64,000 nt of DNA from assembly GCF_022865105.1 (NCBI RefSeq), contig NZ_JAKNYM010000001.1, forward strand, positions 705,299-769,298, written 5' to 3'. Below, in pieces: positions 10,350 to 19,826 of the stretch. Every line of letters starts with the position of its first letter. The stretch's first letter is position 1. The position numbers and the translations under genes were made by a program. Origin of the DNA: Sphingomicrobium astaxanthinifaciens (GTDB lineage Bacteria; Pseudomonadota; Alphaproteobacteria; Sphingomonadales; Sphingomonadaceae). Under the pieces are notes generated by a model. That model was not told where the DNA came from, did no database searches, and saw only the letters and a program-made list of their open reading frames with translations.

Positions 10350-11392
10350 CCCTGCCCCTGCCCCTGCGCGCGGCGCATCCGCAGCTGCCAGCGCGTGCCG
10401 TGCACGCCGCTGTCGCAGCGCAACTCGCCCCGCAGCTGGCGCGCGAAACTGTCGATGAGGCGGCTACCGGTGCCCTGCCGCGCGTCGTCGCGTTCGAACC
10501 CCGGGCCATTGTCGGCGACGGTCAGCAGCAGCTGGTCCCCGTCGCTCTCGAGCGCGATCTCGAGCCGCGGCGCGGCGACCCCGCCAAACGCATGCTTGAG
10601 CGCGTTGGTCAGCAATTCGTTGGCGAGCAGCGCGATCGACTGGGCGTCGCGCAACCCCAGCAGCATCGGCTCGAGTCGGGCCTCGAGCGTCACGTTGTCG
10701 GGCATGATCGACTGGCGCAAATGGGTGCAGAGCGCCTCGATCAACAGGTCGGCGCGGGCGCTGTCGACCCCGTCGTCGCCCTCGGCCAGCTCCTGCACCG
10801 CCGCCATCGCCATGATCCGCCCTTCGAGCGCAGTCAGGAAGTCGGCCAGTTCGGGGGACGGCGCGTCGCGACGGCGCAGGTTGATCAGCGCGACCAGCAG
10901 CGCGAGGTTGTTCTTCACCCGATGCGCCAGTTCGATCCGCAGCTTGGTCTCGCGCTCGAGCGTCTCCTCGAGCTTGACCAGCAGCCGGGCCCGATCGGTC
11001 AGTTCGATGTCGAGCCGTTCGACCAGCTGGCGCAGTTTCTCGAACCCCGCATCGCGCTGGCGATCGGCCACGAGGAGGAGCGCGGGGGGGCGTTCGGGGT
11101 CAACCAGCAGCCCGGTGCCGCGGAACTTGGCGACCTCGCCGGTCTTGAGCGTGAGGTTGAGCGGCTGGCGCACCCCGCTGCCGGCGAGCCGCCGCAGGCG
11201 ATCGAGCGCGGCGTCGGGCTCGGCGCACCAGTCGGCCAGCACGGCGCCCTCGCCCGCCAGCCCGAAGCGCGCCAGCGCGGCGCGATTGGCATAGGCCAGC
11301 CGCCCGGCCTGGTCGATCACCACCACTGCTTCATCGAACCGATCGAGGACCCGCGTCTCGATCCCGGCAGGGGGCCCCGCGCGGTTAGCCAT
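10346..11392 (-). CDS. Sensor histidine kinase, PAS + HisKA_2 + HATPase_c, soluble
   Basis: About 348 residues. A PAS domain comes first (FDEAVVVIDQAGRLAYANRAAL). The dimerisation helix carries the HisKA_2 phospho-acceptor motif ELAHRVKNN. The ATPase domain has NELLTNALKHAF (N box), DNGPGF (G1) and GTGSRLI (G2). No membrane helix is predicted, so it senses in the cytosol. The frame is open upstream to 11428, but ATG 11392 overlaps the previous stop (GTTGATGGCTAA) and is favoured as a coupled start. No response regulator lies nearby. The C terminus is a GQGQG run from CCCTGC repeats. Confidence 0.88.
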   Translation of the reverse strand: MANRAGPPAGIETRVLDRFDEAVVVIDQAGRLAYANRAALARFGLAGEGAVLADWCAEPDAALDRLRRLAGSGVRQPLNLTLKTGEVAKFRGTGLLVDPERPPALLLVADRQRDAGFEKLRQLVERLDIELTDRARLLVKLEETLERETKLRIELAHRVKNNLALLVALINLRRRDAPSPELADFLTALEGRIMAMAAVQELAEGDDGVDSARADLLIEALCTHLRQSIMPDNVTLEARLEPMLLGLRDAQSIALLANELLTNALKHAFGGVAAPRLEIALESDGDQLLLTVADNGPGFERDDARQGTGSRLIDSFARQLRGELRCDSGVHGTRWQLRMRRAQGQGQG

Positions 11393-11900
11393 CAACACGG
11401 AAGAACTCGCTGCCCGCGACCGCGGCATCGGGGTCGGGACGCAGGTGGATGACCACGCGGCAGCAATCGTCCCCGAGCGCGATCGCCTTCAGGATATCGA
11501 CCTTGGCATAGCCGACTTGGTCACCCGCGATTCGCCCGAACACATTGTTGGTCATCTGGCACAGCGAGGGTCGCCCCTTGACCAGCTCGCCGAACGGGCA
11601 GCGACGATTGCCCAGCACGATCCGGTCGTGCGCCACTTCCTCGACGTAGAAGTCGCCGCCGATGCGGCGTTTGAGATCGACGAGGATCTCGGCCAGCTCG
11701 GCGGGCTCGAACCGCGTCTTGCCCGCCGCCTCGACATAGCATTGCTCGATCCAGCGCCCGATTTCGGCGCCGACCAGCGCGACATAGCCCGACGCCTCGT
11801 CGAGACCCACCGTCTCCTCGAGCGACCCCGCGAGCGCGCGGATGATCTGGCGAAAGAAGAGATCGCGTTCGAGCGGCAGGTCAAGCTCTTGGATCGCCAT
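11385..11900 (-). CDS. Methanogen-output-domain-1 (4VR-like) sensory protein
   Basis: A 171-residue soluble protein whose layout resembles the methanogen output domain 1 family, a small 4VR-related sensory domain: an N-terminal helical segment, a beta-rich core (DFYVEEVAHDRIVLGNRRCPFGE) and conserved cysteines in CPFGE and SLCQM that could bind a metal or ligand. It sits directly upstream of the HisKA_2 kinase and overlaps it, as expected for a sensory partner. The family name is from memory of similar sphingomonad pairs and needs a profile search; the ligand is unknown. Confidence 0.7.
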   Translation of the reverse strand: MAIQELDLPLERDLFFRQIIRALAGSLEETVGLDEASGYVALVGAEIGRWIEQCYVEAAGKTRFEPAELAEILVDLKRRIGGDFYVEEVAHDRIVLGNRRCPFGELVKGRPSLCQMTNNVFGRIAGDQVGYAKVDILKAIALGDDCCRVVIHLRPDPDAAVAGSEFFRVDG

Positions 11901-11969
11901 TTGACACCCCTTCCAGCGACGGCGGTCCCCCCGACGCCGGCCATGCGCGCATTGTCGCCGCTTGGCAAG

Positions 11970-12392
11970 CTAATGCCGCTGTTTGGGACTTTCCATGATC
12001 TCGGTGAGCACCCCTTCCATGTCCCTGGGATGCAGGAAGAAAATCGGCGTCCCGTGCGCCCCGGTGCGGGTCGGGCCGAGGATGCGCTTGCCGATGCCCT
12101 CGAAATGCGCGCGCGCGGCCTCGATGTCGGGCACCTCGAAGCAGACGTGATGCTGGCCACCCAGGGGGTTCTTCTCGAGGAACTTCATCACCGGCGAATT
12201 ATCGCCGAGCGGCTCGATCAGCTCGATCTGCGAATTGGGGGTATCGACGAAGCACACCTTCACCCCCTGCGCGGGCAGGTCGAAGGGCTCCATCGTGACG
12301 CTCGCCCCCATCGTCGCCTCGTAATGCGCGATGCTCTTCTCGATCGAGGGCGTCGCCACCCCGACATGGTTGAGCCGTCCCAGTTTCACCAT
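11970..12392 (-). CDS. mce: Methylmalonyl-CoA epimerase
   Basis: A 140-residue VOC-fold enzyme that interconverts (S)- and (R)-methylmalonyl-CoA, linking the carboxylase product to the mutase. The sequence shows the double beta-alpha-beta-beta-beta module: GRLNHVGVATPSIEKS with the first metal His, QIELIEPL with Gln/Glu ligands, GGQHHVCFEVPDI with the second His and GTPIFFLHP near the end. Two ATGs lie in tandem (12395 and 12392); the second is better spaced from the GGGAG site. An intrinsic terminator just upstream separates it from the S9 peptidase gene. Confidence 0.95.
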   Translation of the reverse strand: MVKLGRLNHVGVATPSIEKSIAHYEATMGASVTMEPFDLPAQGVKVCFVDTPNSQIELIEPLGDNSPVMKFLEKNPLGGQHHVCFEVPDIEAARAHFEGIGKRILGPTRTGAHGTPIFFLHPRDMEGVLTEIMESPKQRH

Positions 12393-12410
12393 CATTCTCC
12401 CTTGGCCAAG

Positions 12411-12443
12411 AAAAAGGCGGCGCCGGAATCGCCCGGCGCCGCC
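12411..12443 (-). terminator. Intrinsic terminator after the S9 peptidase gene
   Basis: On the minus strand an 11-base perfect stem (GGCGGCGCCGG / CCGGCGCCGCC, 12443-12416) with a 6-base loop is followed by TTTTT at 12415-12411. It lies 23 bases past the peptidase stop and ends just before the ribosome binding site of mce. Confidence 0.9.
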
Positions 12444-12466
12444 CTTCTCGTCAAGCAGCGGCGCGA

Positions 12467-14554
12467 TTATTCGCGACCGCCCGCCACCGCATCGAGCCCG
12501 TCGACATATTCGGCGCCGGCGATGATCTCGGCCGAGCTGCCCTCGAAGGCATCGCCGATCGGCTGCGCCCGTCCGCCCAGGCAGGTCTGGAGGAACCCTT
12601 CCATCGCCGCGAAGAAGGCCAGCCGGTTCTCGGGCTTCTGGAAGCCGTGGCCCTCGTCGGGGAAGTTGATGTAGGTCACCGGCAAGCCCTTGGCCTGCAT
12701 CGCGGCGGCGAGATTGTCGGCTTCCTGCTTGGTCACGCGCGGGTCGTTGCCCCCCTGCCCGATCAGCAGCGGCACCGAGATGTCGTCGACCCGGCTGATC
12801 GCCGACCGCGCGAGCAGGTCCTTGCGCTGTTCGGGGTCGCTCGGATCGCCGACATAGCGGAACCAGGTGCCGGCGAGGAACGGCTTCCAATATTCGGGGA
12901 AGCTCTCGATCAGCGTGACGAGGCTCGAGGGGCCGACGATATCGACCCCGCAGGCGAAGCGGTCGGGGGTGAAGGCGACCCCGGTCAGCGTGGCATAGCC
13001 GCCATAGCTGCCGCCACCGATGGCCACGCTGTCGGGCTCGGTGATCCCCTCGGCGATCGCCCAGTCGACCGCGTCGATGAGGTCGTCGTGCATCTTGCCC
13101 GCGAACTCGCCGACCGCGGCGTTGACATGCTCCTTCCCGAAGCCGGTCGAGCCGCGATAGTTGACGCTCAGCACCGCATAGCCGCGATTGGCCATCCACT
13201 GGTGGATGGTGTTGTAGCCGTAGCTGTCGCGCGCCCACGGCCCGCCATGGACCCACAGCAGCATCGGCACCGCGGCTTCGGGGCGCGCATCGCCGTCGGC
13301 ATCGCTGCCGGGGGGCAGCGTGAGGTAGGACACGAGCGTGCGCCCGTCGCGCGCCTTGAGCTCGAGCGGGTGCATCGGCTGCAGCGGCGCGTCGGCGAGC
13401 GCCGGGCGGGTCCCGAACCATTCGGTCAGCGTGTCGGTCTCGCGATCGTAGAGGTGGTAGACCCCCGGCGCCTCGGCCGCGCTCTGGTGCACCACCCAGT
13501 AGCGATCATCGTCGGTGCGGCTGGTCACCGCGATCTCGCCCGCCAGGTTGGACTGGAGGAAATCAAGCTCGGCCTGCGCCTCGGGGGTCAGCGCGGTCCA
13601 CTCGTTCTTGAGGTAGTTGCTCGAATAAGCGATCGGCGCATAGGTCTCGAGGTCGGAGAAGATGCCGTTAATGTCGGCCTTGCTGCCGGTCGCGATCACC
13701 TCGGCCTCGCCGCTGGTCAGGTCGATCGCGGTCAGCGCGGCGATGTCGCGCCCGCGGCTGTCGGTCATGTAGACGACATTGTTGTCGCGGCTGAAGCCCG
13801 TGATGTTGGTGTTGAGCACGTCCTCCGAAGGCACCGAGGCGAAGAGCTCGCCGGGGCTCAGGTCGTCCTTGAGCCAGACGATGTTGAGGCTGCCGTCGGG
13901 CTGCATCGCGGCCGCCATGCGCGGGCGATAGAGATTGTCGCTGACGATGCCCGCATAGCCCGGGTTCTCGAGCACGAGCGTGCGCTCGCCGGTCTCGAGG
14001 TCGATCTCGTACAGATCGTGCAGCTGCGGATTGCGGTCGTTCAGGCCGACGAGGATCACCCCCGGGCGGTCGCGGCTCACCCCCTGCAACTGCGCGCTTG
14101 CCCCCTCGTAGGGCGTCAGGTCGCGCGTCGCCCCCGTGGCCGGGTCGACCGCGAAGACATGGTTGTTCTCGTCGCCGTCATTGTCCTTCAGGTAAAGCAG
14201 ATACTTGCTGTCGACGGTCCACTGGTGGTTGGAGATACCGCGGTGGCGGTCGTCGGTGACCACCCTCGCCGCCCCCATGTCGCCCATCGGCGCGACCCAC
14301 ACGTTCATCACCCCCTCGTCGGGGGCGAGCCAGCTGACCCACTGCCCATCGGGGCTGATCCGCCCTTGCGCGCGTTCGGGATTGCCGAACAGCGCCGCGC
14401 GCTCGATCAGCGGATACTGGTTGACGTCATACATCGCCGTCTCCTGCGCGGTGGTGGCGGGCGCCATTGCGACCGGCTCGGCCTCGTGGGTGGTGCAGCC
14501 GCCCAGCAGCCCCGCCGCCGCGACCGTCGTCAAAAGCTTGGAAAAAGGTGACAT
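12467..14554 (-). CDS. S9 family prolyl-oligopeptidase-type peptidase, lipoprotein
   Basis: A 695-residue serine peptidase of the dipeptidyl/acylaminoacyl-peptidase type. The N terminus is a lipoprotein signal with lipobox LLGGC at about residue 20, so it is probably anchored in the envelope. Residues 60-420 form a beta-propeller. The C-terminal alpha/beta-hydrolase domain has the nucleophile in GGGSYGGYATL (Ser near 514), an Asp in GGNDPRV (near 602) and the His in EGHGF (near 636). It sits between pccB and mce but has its own terminator, so it looks like an independent unit that degrades peptides in the periplasm. Confidence 0.93.
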   Translation of the reverse strand: MSPFSKLLTTVAAAGLLGGCTTHEAEPVAMAPATTAQETAMYDVNQYPLIERAALFGNPERAQGRISPDGQWVSWLAPDEGVMNVWVAPMGDMGAARVVTDDRHRGISNHQWTVDSKYLLYLKDNDGDENNHVFAVDPATGATRDLTPYEGASAQLQGVSRDRPGVILVGLNDRNPQLHDLYEIDLETGERTLVLENPGYAGIVSDNLYRPRMAAAMQPDGSLNIVWLKDDLSPGELFASVPSEDVLNTNITGFSRDNNVVYMTDSRGRDIAALTAIDLTSGEAEVIATGSKADINGIFSDLETYAPIAYSSNYLKNEWTALTPEAQAELDFLQSNLAGEIAVTSRTDDDRYWVVHQSAAEAPGVYHLYDRETDTLTEWFGTRPALADAPLQPMHPLELKARDGRTLVSYLTLPPGSDADGDARPEAAVPMLLWVHGGPWARDSYGYNTIHQWMANRGYAVLSVNYRGSTGFGKEHVNAAVGEFAGKMHDDLIDAVDWAIAEGITEPDSVAIGGGSYGGYATLTGVAFTPDRFACGVDIVGPSSLVTLIESFPEYWKPFLAGTWFRYVGDPSDPEQRKDLLARSAISRVDDISVPLLIGQGGNDPRVTKQEADNLAAAMQAKGLPVTYINFPDEGHGFQKPENRLAFFAAMEGFLQTCLGGRAQPIGDAFEGSSAEIIAGAEYVDGLDAVAGGRE

Positions 14555-14755
14555 GTCCCGAGACTCCCCTTCGTTGATCGGGAGCCACGCTAAACCCGCG
14601 TCAATGACCTGTCCAGTGGTGTGCTACGGGGCTATGACAGCTGGCACGGCCTACCATCGCCCAGCGCGATCAGACCACCGCGGACAGCCCCCCGGCGGGA
14701 GTAAGCGCTCAGCGCGGCGAGCATCAGCGCCTGCGGCGCCACCCCCCAGCCCGCG

Positions 14756-16288
14756 CTACAGCGGGATGTTGTCGTGCTTCTTCCACGGGTTCTCGAGCTG
14801 CTTGTCGCGCAGCTTACGCAGGCCCAGCGCCACCCGCTTGCGGGTCGAATGCGGCATGATCACCTCGTCGATGAACCCCTTGCTCGCCGCCACGAAGGGA
14901 TTGGCGAAGCGCTCTTCATATTCGGCCGTCTTCTCGGCGATCTTGTCGGGGTTGTCGCGATCCTTGCGGAAGATGATCTCGACCGCGCCCTTGGCGCCCA
15001 TCACCGCGATCTCGGCCGAGGGCCAGGCATAGTTGAGGTCGCCGCGCAGATGCTTGGACGCCATCACGTCATAGGCCCCGCCATAGGCCTTGCGGGTGAT
15101 CACCGTGATCTTGGGCACCGTCGCCTCGGCATAGGCGAACAGCAGCTTGGCGCCATGCTTGATGATGCCATTATGCTCCTGCCCCACCCCTGGCAGGAAG
15201 CCCGGCACGTCGACGAAGGTCAGCAGCGGGATCTCGAACGCATCGCAGAAGCGCACGAAGCGCGCCGCCTTCTTCGACGAATTGATGTCGAGCACGCCCG
15301 CCAGCACCATCGGCTGGTTGGCGACCACCCCCACGGTACGCCCCTCGATGCGGCAGAAACCGACGATGATATTGGCGGCATGCTTGGGCTGGATCTCGAA
15401 GAAGCGCCCCTCGTCGGCGACCTTCTTGATCACCTCGTGCATGTCGTAGGGCTGGTTGGCCGATGCGGGGATGACGCTGTCGAGGCTCTCCTCGAGCCGG
15501 TCCCACGGATCGTCGGTCGGCACCTGCGGCACCTCGTCGCGATTGGACGAGGGCAGGTAGGAGAAGAACTCGCGCGTCGCGAGCAGCGCGTCGATGTCAT
15601 TCTCGAACGCCGCATCGGCGACGCCCGATTTCTGCGTATGCGTGATCGCCCCGCCCAGCTCTTCCTGCGTGACTTCCTCGTTGGTCACGGTCTTCACGAC
15701 ATCGGGGCCGGTGACGAACATGTAGCTCGTATCCTCGACCATGAAGATGAAGTCAGTCATGGCGGGCGAATAGACCGCCCCGCCCGCGCACGGCCCCATG
15801 ATCACGCTGAGCTGGGGCACGACGCCGCTGGCGAGCACGTTGCGCTGGAACACCTCGGCATAGCCACCGAGGCTGGCGACGCCCTCCTGAATGCGCGCGC
15901 CGCCGGAATCGTTGAGGCCGATCACCGGCGCGCCGACCTTCATCGCCGCGTCCATGATCTTGCAGATCTTCTCGGCGTGCCGCTCCGACAGCGAGCCGCC
16001 GAGCACGGTGAAATCCTGCGCGAAGACATAGGTGAGGCGCCCGTTGATGGTGCCCGAGCCGGTCACCACCCCGTCGCCCGGATAATGCACCTCGTCCATC
16101 CCGAAGTCGGTGCAATTATGCTCCACGAACATGTCGAGTTCTTCGAACGAATCCTCGTCGAGGAGCACGGTGAGGCGTTCGCGCGCGGTCAGGCGGCCCT
16201 TCTTGTGCTGCGCGTCGATGCGCTTCTGCCCGCCCCCCATGCGCGCGGCATGGCGACGGCGTTCCAGTTCCTCGATCGTGGTGCCCAT
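14756..16288 (-). CDS. pccB: Propionyl-CoA carboxylase beta subunit (carboxyltransferase)
   Basis: A 510-residue acyl-CoA carboxyltransferase that moves the carboxyl group from biotin on PccA to propionyl-CoA. Both crotonase-like halves are present, with the oxyanion-hole glycines in [12 protein letters not shown] and [10 protein letters not shown] in the N half and in [13 protein letters not shown] and [11 protein letters not shown] in the C half. The ATG at 16288 follows AGGAGAG and begins [12 protein letters not shown], the usual start. It lies 8 kb from pccA, with the peptidase, epimerase, sensor and mutase genes between them. Confidence 0.95.
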   Translation of the reverse strand: MGTTIEELERRRHAARMGGGQKRIDAQHKKGRLTARERLTVLLDEDSFEELDMFVEHNCTDFGMDEVHYPGDGVVTGSGTINGRLTYVFAQDFTVLGGSLSERHAEKICKIMDAAMKVGAPVIGLNDSGGARIQEGVASLGGYAEVFQRNVLASGVVPQLSVIMGPCAGGAVYSPAMTDFIFMVEDTSYMFVTGPDVVKTVTNEEVTQEELGGAITHTQKSGVADAAFENDIDALLATREFFSYLPSSNRDEVPQVPTDDPWDRLEESLDSVIPASANQPYDMHEVIKKVADEGRFFEIQPKHAANIIVGFCRIEGRTVGVVANQPMVLAGVLDINSSKKAARFVRFCDAFEIPLLTFVDVPGFLPGVGQEHNGIIKHGAKLLFAYAEATVPKITVITRKAYGGAYDVMASKHLRGDLNYAWPSAEIAVMGAKGAVEIIFRKDRDNPDKIAEKTAEYEERFANPFVAASKGFIDEVIMPHSTRKRVALGLRKLRDKQLENPWKKHDNIPL

Positions 16289-16365
16289 GACGTCTCTCTC
16301 CTTGGCCAGCGCGGGTGGCACAAGAGAGCAGCGATGGTCAATTGCCTGGAGCGGCGAACGCGGCC

Positions 16366-17823
16366 TTACAGCCCGTAATTCTCGAGCTCGTCGCCGACCA
16401 GCTTGACGATGTGGACGACGTTGGTCGAGCCCGACACGCCGAAGGGCACGCCGGCCATGATGAGGAGGCGGTCACCGCCGCCCGCGATCGAATGGCGCAG
16501 CGCCATGCGCTTGGCCTTGCCGACCATCTCCTCGAAGCTCGAGACGTCGCGCGTGTGCACCGCATAGGTCCCCCACAGCAGCCCGAGGCGGCGCGCGACA
16601 TGCTGGCTCGCGGTCATCACCATGATCGGCACGTTGGGGCGCTCGCGCGCGATCCGCCGCGCGGTCGAACCCGAGGAGGTGTAGCAGGCCATCGCCTTGG
16701 CGCTGACCGTGCGCGCGATGCCGCGCGCGCTCTCGGCGAGCGCGTCGGCGGTGGTCGCCTCGGGGGCGGTCTCGGTGAAGTGGACACGGTCGCCATAACG
16801 CTCGTCGGCTTCGACCGCATGACCGATCCGGTCCATCATCTTGACCGCCTGCACCGGATAGTCGCCCGCCGCGCTCTCGGCCGACAGCATCACCGCATCG
16901 GCGCCGTCGTAGATGGCGTCGGCGACGTCGTTGACCTCGGCGCGGGTCGGGGTCGGGCTCTGGATCATGCTCTCGAGCATCTGGGTGGCGACCACCACCG
17001 GCTTGCCGTGCTGGCGCGCGGTGGCGACGATCTTGTTCTGCACCACCGGCACCTGTTCGGGCGGCAGTTCGACCCCGAGGTCGCCGCGCGCCACCATCAC
17101 CGCATCGGCCGCCTCGAGGATTGCATCGAGGCTGTCGACCGCCTGCGGCTTCTCGATCTTGGCGAGGATCGCGGCGCGCCCCTTGACCAGTTCGCGCGCC
17201 TCCTCGACGTCGGCGGGGCGCTGGACGAAGCTCAAGGCGATCCAGTCGGCCCCCTGCTCCAATGCGAAGTCGAGGTCCGAGCGGTCCTTCTCGGTCAGCG
17301 CGGGAATGGGGATCAGCACGTCGGGGACGTTGACGCCCTTGCGATCGCGGATCGTGCCCGACACGCGCACTTCGGTGACGATGCGGTCGTCATGCGCCTC
17401 GGTGACCTTGAGCCGCATCTTGCCATCGTCGATCAGCAGCAGCGAGCCCGCGGTGATCGCCTCGAACAGTTCGGGATGGGGCAGGCAGACTCGGGTCGCG
17501 TCGCCCGGCGCGGGATCGCGGTCGAGCGTGAAGGTATCGCCCTTCTCGAGCCTGGCCTTGCCGCCCGCGAAGGCGCCGACGCGCAGCTTGGGACCCTGCA
17601 GGTCGAACAGGATGGTGGTCGGGCGCTTCAGCGTCTTCTCGAGCGCGCGGATGTGCCGGACCAGCGCCGCCTTGTCGGCCTGCTCGCCGTGGCTCATGTT
17701 GATGCGGAAGGCATCGGCGCCCGCGCGCATCAGCCGCTCGATCATCTCCGGGCTGTCGGAGGCGGGCCCAAGCGTGGTGAGGATCTTCACCTTGCGACCG
17801 CGGGGTTTCATCATCTCGCTCAT
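16366..17823 (-). CDS. pyk: Pyruvate kinase
   Basis: Glycolytic enzyme making pyruvate and ATP from phosphoenolpyruvate; 485 residues. The N-terminal barrel starts [19 protein letters not shown] and holds FRINMSHG. The catalytic region has [10 protein letters not shown] (active-site Lys), the signature [12 protein letters not shown] with the metal-binding acid, and VATQMLESM. The C-terminal domain follows. The ATG at 17823 is preferred over an upstream in-frame ATG because it matches the family N terminus and has GAGG upstream. It is divergent from gapR. Confidence 0.97.
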   Translation of the reverse strand: MSEMMKPRGRKVKILTTLGPASDSPEMIERLMRAGADAFRINMSHGEQADKAALVRHIRALEKTLKRPTTILFDLQGPKLRVGAFAGGKARLEKGDTFTLDRDPAPGDATRVCLPHPELFEAITAGSLLLIDDGKMRLKVTEAHDDRIVTEVRVSGTIRDRKGVNVPDVLIPIPALTEKDRSDLDFALEQGADWIALSFVQRPADVEEARELVKGRAAILAKIEKPQAVDSLDAILEAADAVMVARGDLGVELPPEQVPVVQNKIVATARQHGKPVVVATQMLESMIQSPTPTRAEVNDVADAIYDGADAVMLSAESAAGDYPVQAVKMMDRIGHAVEADERYGDRVHFTETAPEATTADALAESARGIARTVSAKAMACYTSSGSTARRIARERPNVPIMVMTASQHVARRLGLLWGTYAVHTRDVSSFEEMVGKAKRMALRHSIAGGGDRLLIMAGVPFGVSGSTNVVHIVKLVGDELENYGL

Positions 17824-17972
17824 CGGCGCGCCCTCGTCTTCCTTTGGCTGATCAATACGTTGCCCGCGTGCCATAGCGCGCCCGAATTTTATCGCAACCG
17901 GCTTGAGCCCGAACGCCCCAGCGCCTAACCGGGAGCCGAGAATTATTCACCCCCACATAGGAGAATCGCACC

Positions 17973-18215
17973 ATGGCCGACGGCGCCATCGCAGCCGACC
18001 AGCTTCGCCTGCTCATCGAACGGATCGAACGCCTCGAAGAGGAAAAGAAGGCGATCGCCGACGACATCAAGGACGTCTATGCCGAGGCCAAGGCCAACGG
18101 CTACGACACCAAGACGATGCGCGCCATCGTCCGCATGCGCAAGATGGAGAAGCACCAGCTCGACGAGCAGGACGCGCTGCTCGAAACCTACCGCGCCGCG
18201 CTTGGCATGGCGTAG
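17973..18215 (+). CDS. gapR: DUF2312 nucleoid-associated protein GapR
   Basis: An 80-residue, mostly helical protein of the DUF2312/UPF0335 family. In Caulobacter the family member GapR binds overtwisted DNA ahead of replication forks and stimulates type II topoisomerases. The family pattern is clear: [37 protein letters not shown], recognisable by [10 protein letters not shown] and EAKANGYD, followed by a basic RKMEK segment. Strong AGGAG site before the ATG. A large inverted repeat with a T run follows the stop. Confidence 0.95.
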   Translation: MADGAIAADQLRLLIERIERLEEEKKAIADDIKDVYAEAKANGYDTKTMRAIVRMRKMEKHQLDEQDALLETYRAALGMA

Positions 18216-18249
18216 CCCGCCGCTTCCCGTTTCGGGTCGGAAACATTGA

Positions 18250-18301
18250 CGGCTCCCCGGTGTTGGTCCTCCGACCAGCTGACAAACCGGGGAGCCGTTT
18301 T
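18250..18301 (+). terminator. gapR terminator hairpin whose 3' arm contains the ybjQ ribosome binding site
   Basis: A perfect 11-base stem (CGGCTCCCCGG at 18250-18260, CCGGGGAGCCG at 18287-18297) is followed by TTTT at 18298-18301, an intrinsic terminator for gapR. The loop contains a second hairpin (18262-18268 with 18273-18279, loop CTCC). The GGGGAG of the 3' arm is also the only ribosome binding site for the ATG at 18304. Confidence 0.8.
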
Positions 18302-18303
18302 CC

Positions 18304-18624
18304 ATGATCCTGACCACCACCGCGACCATCCAGAACCGCGACATCTCGACCTATCTCGGCATCGTCCATGGCGAGGTCATCATCGGCGCCAACATCTTCA
18401 AGGACCTGTTCGCGGGCATCCGCGACATCGTCGGCGGGCGCTCGGGCGCCTATGAAAAGGCGCTCGACCAGGCGCGCCGGCAGGCGCTCGCCGAACTGCA
18501 GGGCGAGGCGAGCGAACTCGGCGCCGACGCGGTGATCGGTATCGACCTCGATTACGAGGTGCTCGGGCAGAATGGCTCGATGCTGATGGTCACCGCCAGC
18601 GGCACCGCGGTCAAGCTCGGCTGA
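18304..18624 (+). CDS. YbjQ/UPF0145 family protein
   Basis: A 106-residue protein of the YbjQ (UPF0145, PF01906) family, which forms pentameric small folds and is annotated as heavy-metal-binding without firm function. Diagnostic parts are [17 protein letters not shown], the [22 protein letters not shown] segment and a hydrophobic C-terminal strand ([12 protein letters not shown]). Its ribosome binding site lies inside the hairpin that ends gapR, so expression may depend on read-through or on opening of that structure. Confidence 0.9.
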   Translation: MILTTTATIQNRDISTYLGIVHGEVIIGANIFKDLFAGIRDIVGGRSGAYEKALDQARRQALAELQGEASELGADAVIGIDLDYEVLGQNGSMLMVTASGTAVKLG

Positions 18625-18690
18625 GCAGGCCGCGCAAGGCTTCGGCGCGCGGTCGGGAACGACCGGTCGCGCGCGCGGGTTGACCGCTCC

Positions 18691-18933
18691 ATGTTCACGC
18701 GCCTCGATCCCCCCATCCCCATGCACGTCGTCGACCGCGGCCCCGGGCAGGCGTTTGCGGTCATCGATTATGGCGCCGAGCACCACCTGCTCTGGGTGGT
18801 CGGCATGGACGAGGGCGGCGAGATCTGGTCGGTGCCCAATCCGCAGGTCCGGCTCCAGGCCAACTGGTCGCTCGGCCGCACCAAGGGCCAGCCGCAAGGG
18901 GGCACCGTCGCGCCGCTGCGACCTCCCGCCTAG
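18691..18933 (+). CDS. Hypothetical protein, 80 residues
   Basis: A small basic-to-neutral protein I do not recognise. The core reads AFAVIDYGAEHHLLWVVGMDEGGEIWSVPNPQVRLQ (key parts DYGAEHHLLWVV and IWSVPNP), a beta-rich pattern without signal peptide, helices or cysteines. Codon choice matches the neighbours and it keeps an open frame between ybjQ and yebC on the same strand, which supports a real gene. There is no clear ribosome binding site. Confidence 0.6.
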   Translation: MFTRLDPPIPMHVVDRGPGQAFAVIDYGAEHHLLWVVGMDEGGEIWSVPNPQVRLQANWSLGRTKGQPQGGTVAPLRPPA

Positions 18934-18949
18934 AAAGCCGCTCCCCAGT

Positions 18950-18958
18950 TGCTATAAG
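18950..18958 (+). promoter_or_regulatory. Extended -10 promoter for yebC-ruvC
   Basis: TGCTATAAG (18950-18958) reads as an extended -10 element (TG-N-TATAAG) with no good -35. Transcription from about 18965 would give a leader of about 70 bases containing two inverted repeats before yebC. Confidence 0.5.
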
Positions 18959-19005
18959 GCCCCATCGATTCATCAGATCAATCGGGGGTTTCGCCGCGGC
19001 GGGGC

Positions 19006-19030
19006 CCTCGAAAATTGCCAGTTTTCGAGG
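19006..19030 (+). promoter_or_regulatory. Perfect hairpin enclosing the yebC ribosome binding site
   Basis: CCTCGAAAA (19006-19014) and TTTTCGAGG (19022-19030) form a perfect 9-base stem with loop TTGCCAG. The terminal CGAGG is the ribosome binding site for the yebC ATG at 19036, so the folded leader would hide it. Confidence 0.65.
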
Positions 19031-19035
19031 ATATC

Positions 19036-19788
19036 ATGGCCGGCCATAGCAAATTCGCCAACATCAAGCATCGCAAGGGCGCGCAGGACAAGAAGCGCTC
19101 GGCGCTTTTCTCCAAATTGAGCCGCGAGATCACCGTCGCGGCCAAGATGGGGCTGCCCGATCCCGACATGAACCCGCGCCTGCGCCTCGCGGTCAACACC
19201 GCGCTCAAGCAGTCGATGCCCAAGGACAATATCAAGAAGGCGATCGACAAGGCCTCGGCCGCCGAAGGCGACGATTATGAGGAAATCCGCTACGAGGGCT
19301 ATGGCCCCGCGGGCGTCGCGCTGATCATCGAGACGCTGTCCGACAACCGCAACCGCACCGCCACCAGCGTGCGCACCATCCTGTCGAAGAATGGCGGCAA
19401 CCTGGGCTCCTCGGGCGCGGTCGCGCACAGCTTCGACCGGCTCGGCCTGATCGAGTATAAGGCCGACGAGCTGTCGGAGGAAAAGGTGCTCGAGGCGGCG
19501 ATGGAAGCGGGCGCCGACGACATCCAGTCGGACGAGGAAACGCACACCATCTGGACCGAGGCCGACCAGCTGCATGAGGTCGCCAGCGCGCTCGAGAAGG
19601 TGCTCGGCGAACCCGAGACCGCCAAGCTCGCCTGGCGCCCGCATATGGAAACCGAGGTTTCGGGCAAGGATGCCGATACGCTGGTCAAGCTGATCGACGC
19701 GCTCGAGGATGACGACGACGTCCAGACGGTGTGGGGCAATTACACCTTCTCCGACGCCGAACTGGAGCGGCTCGGCCAGGCCGACTGA
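19036..19788 (+). CDS. yebC: YebC/PmpR family protein
   Basis: A 250-residue cytosolic protein of the YebC/PmpR (TACO1-like) family, described as a transcriptional regulator and as a factor that helps ribosomes through difficult sequences. The start [18 protein letters not shown] is diagnostic, followed by [12 protein letters not shown] and [14 protein letters not shown]. Length is typical. It sits upstream of ruvC, the usual order in proteobacteria. Translation begins at 19036, directly after a hairpin containing the GAGG site. Confidence 0.97.
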   Translation: MAGHSKFANIKHRKGAQDKKRSALFSKLSREITVAAKMGLPDPDMNPRLRLAVNTALKQSMPKDNIKKAIDKASAAEGDDYEEIRYEGYGPAGVALIIETLSDNRNRTATSVRTILSKNGGNLGSSGAVAHSFDRLGLIEYKADELSEEKVLEAAMEAGADDIQSDEETHTIWTEADQLHEVASALEKVLGEPETAKLAWRPHMETEVSGKDADTLVKLIDALEDDDDVQTVWGNYTFSDAELERLGQAD

Positions 19789-19826
19789 CGGGTGCAGGTC
19801 CCCCAGCCGACCTTGGCAAGCGTGCC

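Noticed and set aside
14632..14742. A 36-residue open frame with a GTG start just after pccB on the minus strand
   Set aside because: It has a G-rich stretch that could be a ribosome binding site, but no family resemblance, and it is short enough to arise by chance. The rest of 14555-14755 shows no convincing feature.
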